DNA from: Scleroderma bovista
Taxonomy: Eukaryota; Basidiomycota; Agaricomycetes; Boletales; Sclerodermataceae
DNA: 23,838 nucleotides
Assembly: GCA_037178675.1 (NCBI GenBank)
Contig: JAYMGJ010000668.1
Location: 1 to 23,838, forward strand
Direction: 5' to 3'
Shown here: positions 1 to 9,747 of the stretch, in pieces
How positions within the stretch are numbered: position 1 is the stretch's first letter
Layout: each line of letters starts with the position of its first letter
Made by a program: the position numbers and the translations under genes
Notes under the pieces: model-generated
Told to the model about the DNA's origin: nothing
What the model saw: only the letters and a program-made list of their open reading frames with translations
Databases searched by the model: none

Positions 1-948
1 GCCACTCCGAAGTAGTCCATTCCACAGGTCTCCCGCATAGTATGTATAGTTCGCATACAAAAAGATGGGCCACTGGTCACCCGCGACCTGAATCTGACTG
101 TTCATTAACTTGGCACACGTCCTTAAAATGTAAATATCAGCTGTGTTTATAAAAAAGCAAAGAGAAGAAATACTCTAAATTGTTCCAGTCGAGGCCTGCA
201 GGGCAGAGAAGAGCACCAGTGCACTCGTGATTAAAACCTCTGCCACATTTGACGTTGCACGGAATATTTGAATTCAAAATCTGTCCTTTCGGCATAATCC
301 AATTGATGATGGCACCTTTCATTCCCTTTTTGTCATCGGGCGCCATTTACACCTTTTTGAAGCTGTGGACGTGAGTGTGTGCACCTGCCTAGCTACTAAG
401 CGGGGATAATTGACTTACAAGATCTGCAACGAGGATTACTTCGTCCTCAGAAGACTCCATTAGCCATTCCTCTAACCCAGGGACCATCCCCAGGAGTTCA
501 CGGAATACTTTGAGTTCCTTGCGCTCTCTGTAATGCGAAGGTAAGTAATGGTGTCTGGGTACTAGTTGTATACAAACGCACACGGCTGAAAGTGATTCCA
601 TGTCTGGTTCTTCCCCCATTCTCAAGATGCCATTGGTAAGCAAAGTTTGGATACTGCAAAATGCATGGACTACATGTCCAAAATGGTGACCGTGGTGAGC
701 TAAAGGATCTTGTATTGACCTGAGTACCAAACAGAGTGAGACGACATTGCGTGACAGTGAAATGCCTACAGTTTCTTCTGCGGGCCAAGCTCCAAAGCGT
801 TAGGGTTGGCACGCTTTTGTGCAGAAGGTAGTGAACCCGATGTGGGTGAACGAGAGCTGCCTGCCATGGGTTGAAGAACACTTGACAGCAGGGTCAAGGG
901 CCTTGATTTTATACCTTTGGCCGGTGTTACAACAAATTTGTGACCCAT
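1..948 (-). CDS. DUF6698-like protein gene, five exons seen, 3' part off the window
   Basis: Proposed exons on the minus strand are 770-948, 582-719, 419-527, 174-325 and 1-121, joined by GT-AG introns of 50, 54, 93 and 52 bp with phases that agree. The start ATG (946-948) follows an in-frame TGA directly. The spliced product contains DPLAHHGHHFG, TLLTNG, ERKELKVFRELL, MKGAIINWI, GALLCPAGLDW and GDQWPIFLYANYTY, a run I recall as typical of DUF6698, a family of unknown function expanded in mushroom-forming fungi. The frame is open to base 1, so the C-terminal part lies outside. The third intron is odd: a normal 56-bp version (acceptor at about 363-365) gives a family-like stretch LQKGVNGAR and then a TGA, whereas the 93-bp version skips it. 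This suggests a small deletion near 335-340 and possibly a pseudogene. Exon structure is read by eye; the family call is from memory. Confidence 0.7.
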
Positions 949-1700
949 TCAAGTGCAGTCAACTCTATCAAAATATCGACGAAATATTAGCGCCCAAGAG
1001 TCGACTGAGATACTGACCTGGTTAAAGAACTGCCATAATTTTTAGCGAAGTTGACAGCCTGGACAGCGGTTCCAAATGAGGTGAAGGCTTAATGTGGGTT
1101 ATAAGAAGTTGAGGAAGCTCACCTTCTGCTTCTACCCAGCTCAGTCGTTTTCTCAGATGGCTAAAAAATTCCAAGATTTGACTGGCATCATTGCACATGA
1201 CAAATGAGCCAATCAGGGTAAGTACCGTCCACATTGAATAGATATTGCGACTTACACAGACAATCGGGATATATTAGAGGACATACGTGGGACTGCTACC
1301 CATACCAAGAAACACCTTCTCGAAAACGACCCATCCGTGGGGACACATCCAGTCAAAATTTCATGGACAGCCCTTGAGCTTGAGAATAATGTTGGAGTCA
1401 GCACAACGAACACTGGCACGATGGATGAAATACTTACGCAGTTAGTAAGGGAGATTAAAGGGATGAGAACTCAGTTGGAATGTGTTGGTGCTGATGTTGC
1501 ACTTCAAACTGAAGTGGTAGGGAAAATCAGGGCAGATCATGGTTGCCATCTCTGCTAGGGAGACACAAGGCACAGTAGTGGGGCTGTAGAAAGCGAATGG
1601 AGTGACATGGAGGTGTCTCAGGATCCATCTGTGAGACCTTCATATTATTGAGTACAGTATGCACTTGTAGCAAATGAAATGCGCCTCAGAATACTCATAT
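949..1700. other. Intergenic DNA between two minus-strand genes, with possible exon remnants
   Basis: This 750-bp stretch holds the upstream region of the DUF6698-like gene and the downstream region of the 402-aa gene. On the minus strand, 949-1284 has fragments that look weakly coding, with a GTAAGT donor at 1250-1255 and a donor at about 1015 followed by a GCTAAT branch-like motif. I could not assemble them into one open frame without a stop. A plus-strand open frame at 1337-1558 has no ATG at its start and resembles nothing known to me. No TATA box or terminator was convincing. Confidence 0.3.
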
Positions 1701-3200
1701 CTAACAGTCCAACAAACGATGCAATCCCTGCCAAGCGCAGATCTTCTCACTAGACGTCTGACCAGGCATACCAAATGACAATATGGAATCGATGAGATGT
1801 TTGATCTTGTATTGATGTTCCCACACTGACTTAATCCTGGTTGGGGTAACATAACCCCTTTTCCAAGTGTACTGATGTAGGACATCAGCGATTAGGTCGG
1901 TGATGAACTAACATTAAGTGAGTAAAAGAAAAAGAAAAAGACAAATACTTACCCATGCTAAGATCCATGATGCGAAGTCGGTGTTCGGCCGAGAAATTGC
2001 CTTCCACAAGTTGGTGCCATCAAGATCTTGAGTGAACTTCATGATGCCAAACCAACCCCTCGAATTGGGGTCCATTGCAGCACGCATGTACATTTTGACA
2101 AACACGTTATCGAACCAGTTTACCTGGGGTCATATGAGCAAACCAGCTTGGAAATTAAGTCATACTTCCAACTTACTACAGTAGCGACATTTGGGTCGAT
2201 GTTGAACGTGTGAAGTATGTTAAATCCCCAGCGGGGATCCCACTTGACTGCCCTCTGAATGTACTCTAAGACCTCGGGTGCGATGGGGTGCATGGAGCTG
2301 AGAAGTATGCCGTTGTAGTTTTCAGATGGAATGTTGATCAATAAATCTTTGCTATGGGCATAGCAATAGTTGTTCATGGTCTTGGTCACATCAGATATCT
2401 GATATTGAAAAATGAGACATTGTTTGGGAAGAGGAGAAATTATGCACACCAGCTTTGAAGGTGGCCATGAATTCTGCACAATCCAAGCATGTTTGTGTCG
2501 GACCTGAGTGCAGTACGATGGGGACTGAACAACTTTATAGTAATAATACATTAGATCAAATAAAACTTACTGTCTTGCAAAGTGAAGCCCAGGTGTAACG
2601 AACACCTCTGTAGCGCTTCCTCGAATATATCTACAAATGATGGCTCTGAGGTCGATGAAACCATTGCAAACCAGAACCAATGTTCCCAAAATACATTGAG
2701 GAAAAGTAACTTCCATCCCGGGCTTGCGTTGATGGAGCGGATGAAGTCCCCTGAATAATATTAGCAACGACCTTAAGAGATGGTAAGTCCAAGCATACAT
2801 GCAGAATCTGTGCTTAATACTATTTGCATTGTAATGGTGTCATCAATTTCCCTTGGATGAGCGTCAGAGGAAATGCTGATGTCCTGACAATCTAATCCGG
2901 TAAAGTCCAAGGCAGGCATGTCATTCATTTGTGAATATTTGGCTTGTCCCCCCAGACCAATTGCATCGGGGGGCTGAACAGTGACATGGTCGTCGGGCAG
3001 GGTAGGTGGTCTCGTGGTAGCGGTGACTTCGCCATGCAATCAGTGTAGATTAAAGTTCAATAAATTTGTTACTTACCATAGCCCAATTCAGCTCGGATTG
3101 TCTCATGCAACGAATCAAGGGCGGATGGGTGGAAAGCAGCAAACGCCTCCTGCCAATCGACCAAGGGATCCGCAGCGTGGTTAGCAATGTTGTCAGCCAT
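1701..3200 (-). CDS. Hypothetical seven-exon gene, 402 aa, function unknown
   Basis: Exons on the minus strand: 3077-3200, 2799-3026, 2571-2750, 2448-2524, 2177-2398, 1953-2123 and 1701-1907. The six GT-AG introns are 50, 48, 46, 49, 53 and 45 bp. Four donors are GTAAGT, and the 48-bp intron contains TGCTAATA before its acceptor. All phases agree and give one 403-codon frame ending in TAG (1701-1703), which is strong internal evidence for a real gene. The start (3198-3200) begins MADNIANHAADPLVDW. The middle is aromatic-rich (KLLFLNVFWEHWFWFAM) and the C-terminus contains LIADVLHQYTWKRGYV. No signal peptide, obvious membrane protein pattern or catalytic motif was recognised. The acceptor of exon 4 could also lie 21 bp further in, removing seven residues. 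The gypsy element sits 92 bp upstream of the ATG, so the promoter is split from the gene or replaced by LTR sequence. Confidence 0.75.
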
Positions 3201-3640
3201 AGGGAAGGGAAAAAGCCCACCAACACCAAGCTTTATCACGAACTCAACCACTTGGACACATGCATCTATCATTCCATCTAATCGTGACAAATTGTCATGA
3301 CCGTGACATCCGATCACCCTGTACCCTATTGTCCGATCGCGTCCATGTGTTCGCTGCCCGTTTTATTGTATGTACTCCCTTTCTGTTTCTCTCTATCTGT
3401 CCTGTATCGCCACCGATCGGTGAGCATGTTGTCCGTTCTGTCTCCCTGTATGATTACCTAATATGTTTCCTTTCTTGTTTCCGGTTACTATACATTCCCG
3501 TCCTATTGCATTACTAATACGATACTCATTGGTAATCCGGTTATCACACTTACCATACTTACTCAGCGCACAGCACGACTGCGCTCGTCATTTGTCGGTA
3601 ATCCCGACTTCCCGTACATCGCCTCATCCGTTCCACTCAG

Positions 3641-3647
3641 TATAAAT
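3641..3647 (+). promoter_or_regulatory. LTR TATA box
   Basis: TATAAAT occurs in the sequence CAGTATAAATACC in both LTRs (the second at about 11327-11333). The 11-nt sequence complementary to the PBS begins 35 bp downstream, at the distance expected for a transcription start. The surrounding U3 is pyrimidine-rich. Confidence 0.75.
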
Positions 3648-3675
3648 ACCTAGATACTCAGTCTGTTGTAGTTTC

Positions 3676-3686
3676 AGTTCGAATAT
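3676..3686 (+). promoter_or_regulatory. Presumed mRNA 5' end / self-primer
   Basis: AGTTCGAATAT is the exact reverse complement of the 11 nt at 3919-3929. It lies 35 bp after the TATA box, so it would be at or near the 5' end of the element's transcript. In Tf1 of fission yeast the first 11 nt of the mRNA fold back on the PBS and, after RNase H cleavage, prime minus-strand synthesis. The match length and spacing here are the same. The transcription start is inferred, not shown. Confidence 0.7.
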
Positions 3687-3918
3687 TGAATAAGATACTT
3701 CTCATCTGTTCTCCCTTCGCACTCTCCGTCTCTGTCTCGTGCAAGCACTCAGTCGTAGACCGTTTACCATCGGACACTCCGTCAGACCCTCGGTCGGCCT
3801 TCCTATTACTTGGGAAGCGCGACTACGCTACATAGCATCTCGGTCTTACCGCTAGGCCAACCTCTGACCCCCAGATCCCCCGTAGAGATCAGATCGGCGA
3901 AGAACCGGTCTTGACAGT

Positions 3919-3929
3919 ATATTCGAACT
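3919..3929 (+). promoter_or_regulatory. Primer-binding site, self-priming type
   Basis: ATATTCGAACT begins two bases after the LTR end and is exactly complementary to 3676-3686 inside the LTR. There is no TGG at the start of the internal region, so it does not fit a normal tRNA 3'-CCA primer. The TTCGAA core also resembles a tRNA T-arm, so internal tRNA priming is a weaker alternative. Confidence 0.7.
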
Positions 3930-3957
3930 CAAGTGTTGTACGAGTTCACAATCACCC

Positions 3958-5264
3958 ATGTCCAGGACAATCCAAACCCGCTCACACACTGCTTGCGCAA
4001 ACAACCCAGAACCCTCAGCATCTGACACTCGTCGGGCAGCTGCTTTGAGCGCCTTGACTAGCCTCAGGCGCTCACCCAACTCTGTCTCCCAATTCCAAGG
4101 CTTCTCCGCTCGGAGAGCCTCCTCCCCCGCTCAGCGTCGCCCACCTGGGGCCTTCGTCGAAGATCTCGGTGATGACCTAGGTGATGACCATGCCTATGAC
4201 AATGGCCCCGGTGATGGTGGTCCCAGCGGTGATGGTCCCGACGACCCTGACGATCCAAACCCTGATGATGGCGGTGAAGACCCTATTGAGGGCATCCCCG
4301 ACCAAGAAGAGGCCGGTCTAGTCATTTTCAATAACCTCTCCATCGCTATCAACAGACTCGTGCGATCTTTGCGCTCATCCGAGTCTTCATCTTGCACCAA
4401 GGTGCGCGAACCCGACACCTTCGACAGGACCAATCCAAAGAAGTTGCACACATTCCTAGTCCAGTGCGAGCTCAACTTCCAGGACCGACCGAAGGCGTTT
4501 CGCACTGACCAAACCAAGGTCACATTCATGCAATCCTACCTCAAATGGCTCTCAAATGGTTCGAGCCAGACCTACTCGGTGCAGGAGACCCCCACAACCG
4601 TCCGATCTGGATGACCGATTGGGAAGAGTTCGTTATTGAACTCCAAACAACCTTCGGTCCCCACGACCCTGTTGCCGATGCCGAGCATCAGCTCGACCAC
4701 CTCCATATGAAGGAAAACCATCGTGCCAACAGATACGTGGTTGATTTCAACCGTATCGCATCCCAGATTCGGGGCTACAGCGATGGCGCCCTGTGTCATC
4801 ACTTCTACACAGGTCTCCCCGACCAAATCAAGGACGAGATCAGCCGTGTTGGTAAACCGCGCACTCTGAACGGTCTTCGCGTCCTCACCCAGGAGATCGA
4901 CGCCCGATATTGGGAACGCAAGGAAGAGGTCGCTTGTCAGAACAAGACCTCTACCAGCGCTAGTACCAACACCCCCAACACCAAGTCAGGTAAAACCAAC
5001 AAGGGTAAATCCTCAGGCAACGCTGCCCAGTCTTCTTCGTCGTCAACCCCGACTCAGAAAACTAACAAGTCGGGCAAGACTGCTGAGCTTTCGGACAAGC
5101 TCGGCAAGGACGGCAAGCTGACCTCTGAGGAACACAAGCACAGGTTCAACATGAATCTGTGCATGTTCTGTGGTGCAACTGGCCACAAGGCCAAGGACTG
5201 CCCCAAGTCAGGCTCTCGAGCAGCCAAGGCTAGGGCAGTGTCAAGTCCGGGTCTACTCCGGTAG
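3958..5264 (+). pseudogene. gag: gag of the gypsy element, frameshifted
   Basis: Capsid/nucleocapsid precursor. The ATG at 3958 is 41 bp past the LTR. The N-terminal third is Pro/Asp/Gly-rich. The capsid region contains REPDTFDRTNPKKL and continues, after a frame change at about 4545/4546, with LKWFEPDLL and AEHQLDHLHMKENHRANRY. A Ser/Thr/Lys-rich linker leads to one zinc knuckle, CMFCGATGHKAKDC (C-x2-C-x4-H-x4-C), at about 5158-5202. The first frame would end at about 4614 and the second stops with TAG at 5262-5264. The junction reads as a 4-bp loss within a repeated CTCAAA...TGG context, inferred from related elements. No fused gag-pol reading is possible because the following 0.7 kb has stops in all frames. 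Confidence 0.9.
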
Positions 5265-5998
5265 GGGGTCCGGTCAAGTCCGGACAAAAGCGGACGAGAG
5301 GGGAGGTCAGAGGTTTGGGCAGAGGTTAGCCCAGGCCGGAGTTGTGACCGTTTGGATTCAACAACAAGGACGGCAAGTGTTGATCCCTTGTGTAGGTTCC
5401 GGTCAGACAGAGATAGAGACGGAGACGGACAGAGGATCAGGAGTAGTGACTTAGATGATTTCAGACTGAGGTCTACAAGGTAAACTAGAGGGTACTTATA
5501 CTAAGTAGAAACTAGGGTCGAGTACATACGGTGACAAGTAAACAACCTAATAGCGGACAAGGGATGACCGGAGTTAGGACTAGGTCAGGTCCGGTGGAAA
5601 TAAAGTCAGGTCCGGGTAAAATAAATCAGGTCCGGTGAAAATGCTACAAGGTACAGGATATATCGAGTTCACGGAGAACTCACGTCAAGGCAGGGTAGAC
5701 AGGCAAGTGTAGTAAGGGCTGGATGCAGACTAGACCAAGGGTCATAGTTAGCGGAAGCGTATCTGCGCGACCATGACCGGAGTAACTGAGAACGACCGGA
5801 GTTGAGCTATGGGGCTGCAATGCAACCGGAGTAACCAGATAAGATCCAGAGTTGGACATGGTCGTAACAGGCAGCTACTGCTGCTACCACAAACATGTTG
5901 GAAGCCAAACTGACAGCCTCCACTGAGGCAAAAAAATAGATAGCAACTCCCGAGACTCCGCACAGAGTGGGAGTTGCATTGTTCCCGACTGTGCACCT
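5265..5998 (+). other. gag-pol spacer with CCGG-rich repeats
   Basis: No frame of useful length crosses this 0.73 kb. It is unlike the flanking coding DNA: GGTCCGG, GACCGGAG and similar CCGG motifs recur about a dozen times between 5255 and 5840. Three copies of a unit of about 21 bp (TCAGGTCCGG plus A-rich) lie at about 5584-5644. A GAGTTC/GAACTC stem with a 5-nt loop lies near 5668-5685. I cannot tell whether this is a native untranslated spacer, a decayed coding part or an insertion. Confidence 0.5.
5943..5977 (+). promoter_or_regulatory. Strong hairpin just upstream of pol
   Basis: GCAACTCCC at 5943-5951 pairs perfectly with GGGAGTTGC at 5969-5977. Inside, ACTC and GAGT can extend the stem past a 3-nt bulge, leaving a CGCACA loop. 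It lies about 20 nt before the first recognisable pol residues, so it could affect pol translation. It could also be coincidence within coding sequence, since the pol frame is open across it. Confidence 0.4.
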
Positions 5999-8900
5999 AT
6001 GGAGGCCCGACTCAACGCAGCCGCTCTTTCCGATCCAAACTCTCTCTGACCCTCTGTAACAATCGTTGACCATACTATGCCTTCCTTTCCTGTGTTAGTA
6101 GATTCAGGTTCTACCCACTGTTTTGTAGATCTGTCATTTGCCAATATGAACACTCTTTCATGCTACTCGGTATCCCCGATCGTTCTTTGTCTATTCGACG
6201 GTACCACCACCACCATAATCACCGAAGCAACCAATCTACCTATCCGTTTTCCCTCTGGCGACGTCACCCCGATGACATTTTATGTCACCCCGTTGGACTC
6301 TGACTGTAAGATCATTCTCGGACACAACTGGCTTGCCCGATACAATCCGTCGATTGACTGGGTATTGAGCAGTATTAAGTTCAGAACATCTACGCAGCAA
6401 GTGCCAACCCCGAGCTCACTCCCCGACCCTGTAGCGCCCTCACCGAGCGCGCTGAGACTCAACGCTACGTCAGTCTCGTATCCTTCCCAGACCGACTTGC
6501 CTCAGGCTCCCAGTCTTCAGGCACCTCCTATCGCTCTCATCAATGCTGCAGCCTTTCTAAAGGCCTGCCAGCTCGATGGCTCCCAAAAGTTCTCCATTCA
6601 GCTGAAGCCTGATGGCAGCTTTCGTGCTGCGTCGGTCGACGCTACTCCCGACCTCTCCTCTGTCCCCGAGGCATACCACGACTTTGCCAACGTGTTTAGC
6701 AAGGCGAAAGCATCGGTACTCGCGCCTCATCAGGAACATGACCTTAAGATAGAACTAGAAGAAGGAGCGCCATTACCGCCCGGTAGACTCTACTCTCTCT
6801 CCCCCGTCGAGCTCGAAACCCTTTGGGCATTCATCGACGAAAACCTTCGCTTTGGTTTCATCTGTCCAACCTCATCCTCCCATGCAGCCCCTGTCCTCTT
6901 CGTCAAGAAGAAGGATGGCTCTCTCCAACTTTGCGTCGACTACCGAGGACTCAACAAAATATCAAAGAAGGATCGGTACCCTCTACCCCTTATCTCCGAC
7001 CTACTCGACTCCCTGAGTCGGGCAAAGGTCTACACTAAAATCGACCTGAGACATGCTTACCACCTGGTTCACATTGCCGAAGGTGATGAGTGGAAAACCG
7101 CCTTCAGGACTCGCTATGGCTCGTATGAGTGGCAGGTGATGCCCTTCGGTCTCACCAATGCCCCTGCAGCCTTTCAGCGGTTTGTCAACTCGGTCTTCGC
7201 AGACATGCTCGATGTCTGCGTCGTAGTCTACCTCAATGACATCTTAGTCTACTCGGACAACATGGAGGACCATACTGAGCACGTTCGGGAAGTGCTTCGG
7301 CGACTGTGCCAGCACAAGCTCTACGCCAAACCTGAAAAGTGTGAGTTCCATTCGGACTCGGTGGAGTATCTCGGGTACTTCATCTCCCCCGACGGTTTGA
7401 CAATGTTGCAAGACAAAGTCAAGACAATATGCGATTGGCCCGAACCTCGCAAGGTGAAGGACATTCAGTCCTTCCTCGGTTTCGCAAACTTTTACCGTTG
7501 ATTCATCTTTAATTACTCCGATATAGTGGTTCCCTTAACTCGGTTGACATGGAAAGATGCCCCCTGGGATTTCTCCGACGTCTGCCGATGGTCATTCAAT
7601 CACCTGAAGGAGGCCTTCACCACAGCTCCCATCCTCACCCATTTCCAGCCAGGCACCCAACTAACAGTCGAGACCGACACTTCGGATTACACGATCGCCG
7701 GTATCCTATCCATCACTGGTTCGGATGGCGAGATACGACCAATTGCATTTTACTCTTGCACTCTGACCGCGCCCGAGCTGAACTATGATACACACGACAA
7801 GGAGCTTCTCGCTATTTTCGAAGCCTTCAAGGCCTGGCGTCATTATCTGGAGGGTCCTGCCTTCCCGATCGATGTCATGACCGACCACAAAAATTTGGAG
7901 TACTTCTCCACCTCTAAGGTTGTCACCCGTCGGCAAGCCTGATGGTCAGAATACCTCTCCTTCTTTAACCTGATCATTCGTTTCCGACCTGGTAAACTTG
8001 GTGCAAAGCCCGACGCCTTGACTAGACGCTGGGACGTCTACCTCAAAGAGGGGGATAGGGGCTTCGCCCAAGTCAATCCTCAGAACCTCCGACCGGTGTT
8101 CACGGCTGAACAGCTCACCGATTCTCTTCGCGTGACATACCTACACGCTCCAGTACTCAGAGCTAGTGCACTCATGGACGTCGAGCGTCTCCACGCCGAT
8201 ATCCTAACCAACCTCCCGACCAATCCAATCGCTAAAGCCCACCTCTCGGACACATCAAACCCCCAATGGTCAACCAATGAGACTGGTTACCTACGTCTCG
8301 ATGGCTGCATGTACGTCCCTGAGGCCGATGACCTACATCTTCGTGTCCTCAGATACAAGCATGACCATCCCCTATCGGGACACTTCGGTCAGAACCGCAC
8401 TCTAGAGCTCATCTGTCACACATACACATGGCCAGGCATTCGTACCTACATGAAGGACTACGTCAAGTCCTGCACAGCCTGCGCCCGAGCTAAGACGCCA
8501 CGTCACCGACCCTACGGGATGCTCAAGCAATTACCGGTCCCGACCGACCATGGAATTCCATCTCGATGGATTTCATTGAGCAACTCCCATCCTCATCCAG
8601 CTTCACAGCCATTCTGGTAGTCATTGACCGACTATCAAAGCAAGCCATATTCATCCCGACTCACGACACAATAACCTCGCCCGAGCTTGCACAGCTCTTC
8701 CTACTCCACGTCTTCGCTAAGCACGGCATCCCCGCGCATGTAACATCTGACCGAGGCTCAGAGTTCGTCTCGCATTTCTTCCGTTCACTCGGTAAGGCCT
8801 TAGATATGAAATTACATTTCACTTCGGGCTATCACCCAGAAGGTGACGGACAGACCGAGTGAGCTAATCAAACACTCGAGCAATACCTCAGGATGTACTG

Positions 8901-9654
8901 CAATTACCAGCAGGACAATTGGTTGGACCTACTACCTCTCGCCGAGTTCGCCTACAACAATGCCCCTAGCGCTACGACTGGTGTATCACCGTTCTTCGCA
9001 AACAAAGGATATCACCCGAACCTCGCTGTGCACCCCGAGCGTGATCTTTCATCGGCTCAGGCAAGGGAATACGCAGTTGACTTAGAGTCACTGCATGAGT
9101 ACCTACATGAAGAGATGGCTGCTGCCCAGAAAAGGTACCAAGGCCCTGCTGACGCCAGAAGATCACCCGCACCCGACTTCAAAGTCGGTGATCAAGTATT
9201 CGTCAAAGCCAAGTGCTTTAGATCTACCCGACCGTCAAAGAAACTCTCCGAGAAGAACCTCGGCCCCTACCCAATCATCGCCCAAGTCGGCACTTTATCA
9301 TTCACAATCCGTCTCCCCGACTCTATGCATGCTGTCCACCCTGTCTTCCACATCTCACAGCTTGAACCCGTGACACCGAACACAATACCGAATCAGTCAC
9401 AACCTCCACCACCTCCCATTGAAGTCGACGGCGAACCCGAGTTCGAGATCACCGAGATCCTCGATTCAAAGTTTGACCAATGTCGACGCCAATGCCCACT
9501 CCTCTACCTAGTTAGATGGGCTGGCTACAAAGGTACCAATGAAGAAACATCTTGGTTGATCACGACCGAGCTCGGACACGCATCAGAACTTGTGGCCAAC
9601 TACCACAAAGCCTACCCGACTAAGCCAGGCCCCTTAGAAAGCCTCTCACGCTAA
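5999..9654 (+). pseudogene. pol: pol of the gypsy element, multiply interrupted
   Basis: Polyprotein for protease, reverse transcriptase, RNase H and integrase. An ATG at 5999 is followed by a TGA at 6047-6049; the next ATG in this frame is 6077. Protease: VDSGSTH (Asp codon 6101). Reverse transcriptase: VDYRGLN, KIDLRHAYH and MPFGLTNAPAAFQ, but the catalytic box reads YLND (7229-7240) instead of YLDD. RNase H: ETDTSDY and MTDHKNLEYF. Integrase: HHCC finger with CTACARAK, then D8569, D8749 and the QTE glutamate at 8857-8859, spaced D60-D35-E. A GPY/F region follows, then a chromodomain (YLVRWAGY, about 9440-9640). In-frame TGA codons at 7499-7501, 7940-7942 and 8860-8862 each sit where CGA arginine is expected. 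A 1-nt loss near 8545 shifts the frame. It ends with TAA at 9652-9654. Confidence 0.95.
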
Positions 9655-9703
9655 GTCGTTCAAGTCACCGAACAAAGTCTATTCAAAGTGTACAAAACAA
9701 AGT

Positions 9704-9720
9704 AAAAAAAAAAAAAAAAA
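9704..9720 (+). repeat. A17 homopolymer between pol and the antisense gene
   Basis: Seventeen consecutive A on the plus strand, 50 bp after the pol stop and 28 bp before the stop of the convergent antisense gene. It is in the wrong orientation to be a poly(A) tail of the antisense gene. It may act as spacer or be slippage-prone sequence. Confidence 0.8.
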
Positions 9721-9747
9721 CTAAATACAATTACATGTACAGCCCGA

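Larger units (their letters stand above)
3293..3916 (+). repeat. 5' LTR of the gypsy element
   Basis: 624 bp, TGTCA...TGACA, same length as the 3' LTR at 10979-11602 with no indels between them. It contains a TATA box at 3641-3647. The part downstream of the presumed transcription start (about 3676) to the LTR end is 241 nt and forms R plus U5. The preceding five bases are the target duplication. Confidence 0.95.

Noticed and set aside
3919..3935. tRNA T-arm-like sequence after the gypsy 5' LTR
   Set aside because: TTCGAA with flanks resembles a T-arm, but there is no full tRNA cloverleaf and no TGG start; the exact 11-nt match to the LTR explains it better.
4064..4529. Minus-strand frames over gag
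   Set aside because: His/Gly/Ser-rich shadows of the Asp/Gly/Pro-rich gag region; no splice sites or promoter.
5748..6153. Three overlapping minus-strand frames in the gag-pol spacer
   Set aside because: No family resemblance, no promoter, and the plus strand has pol signals from about 5981.
9704..9720. A17 as poly(A) tail of a captured mRNA
   Set aside because: It is on the wrong strand for the antisense gene, and that gene keeps its intron, so retro-capture of its mRNA is not supported.
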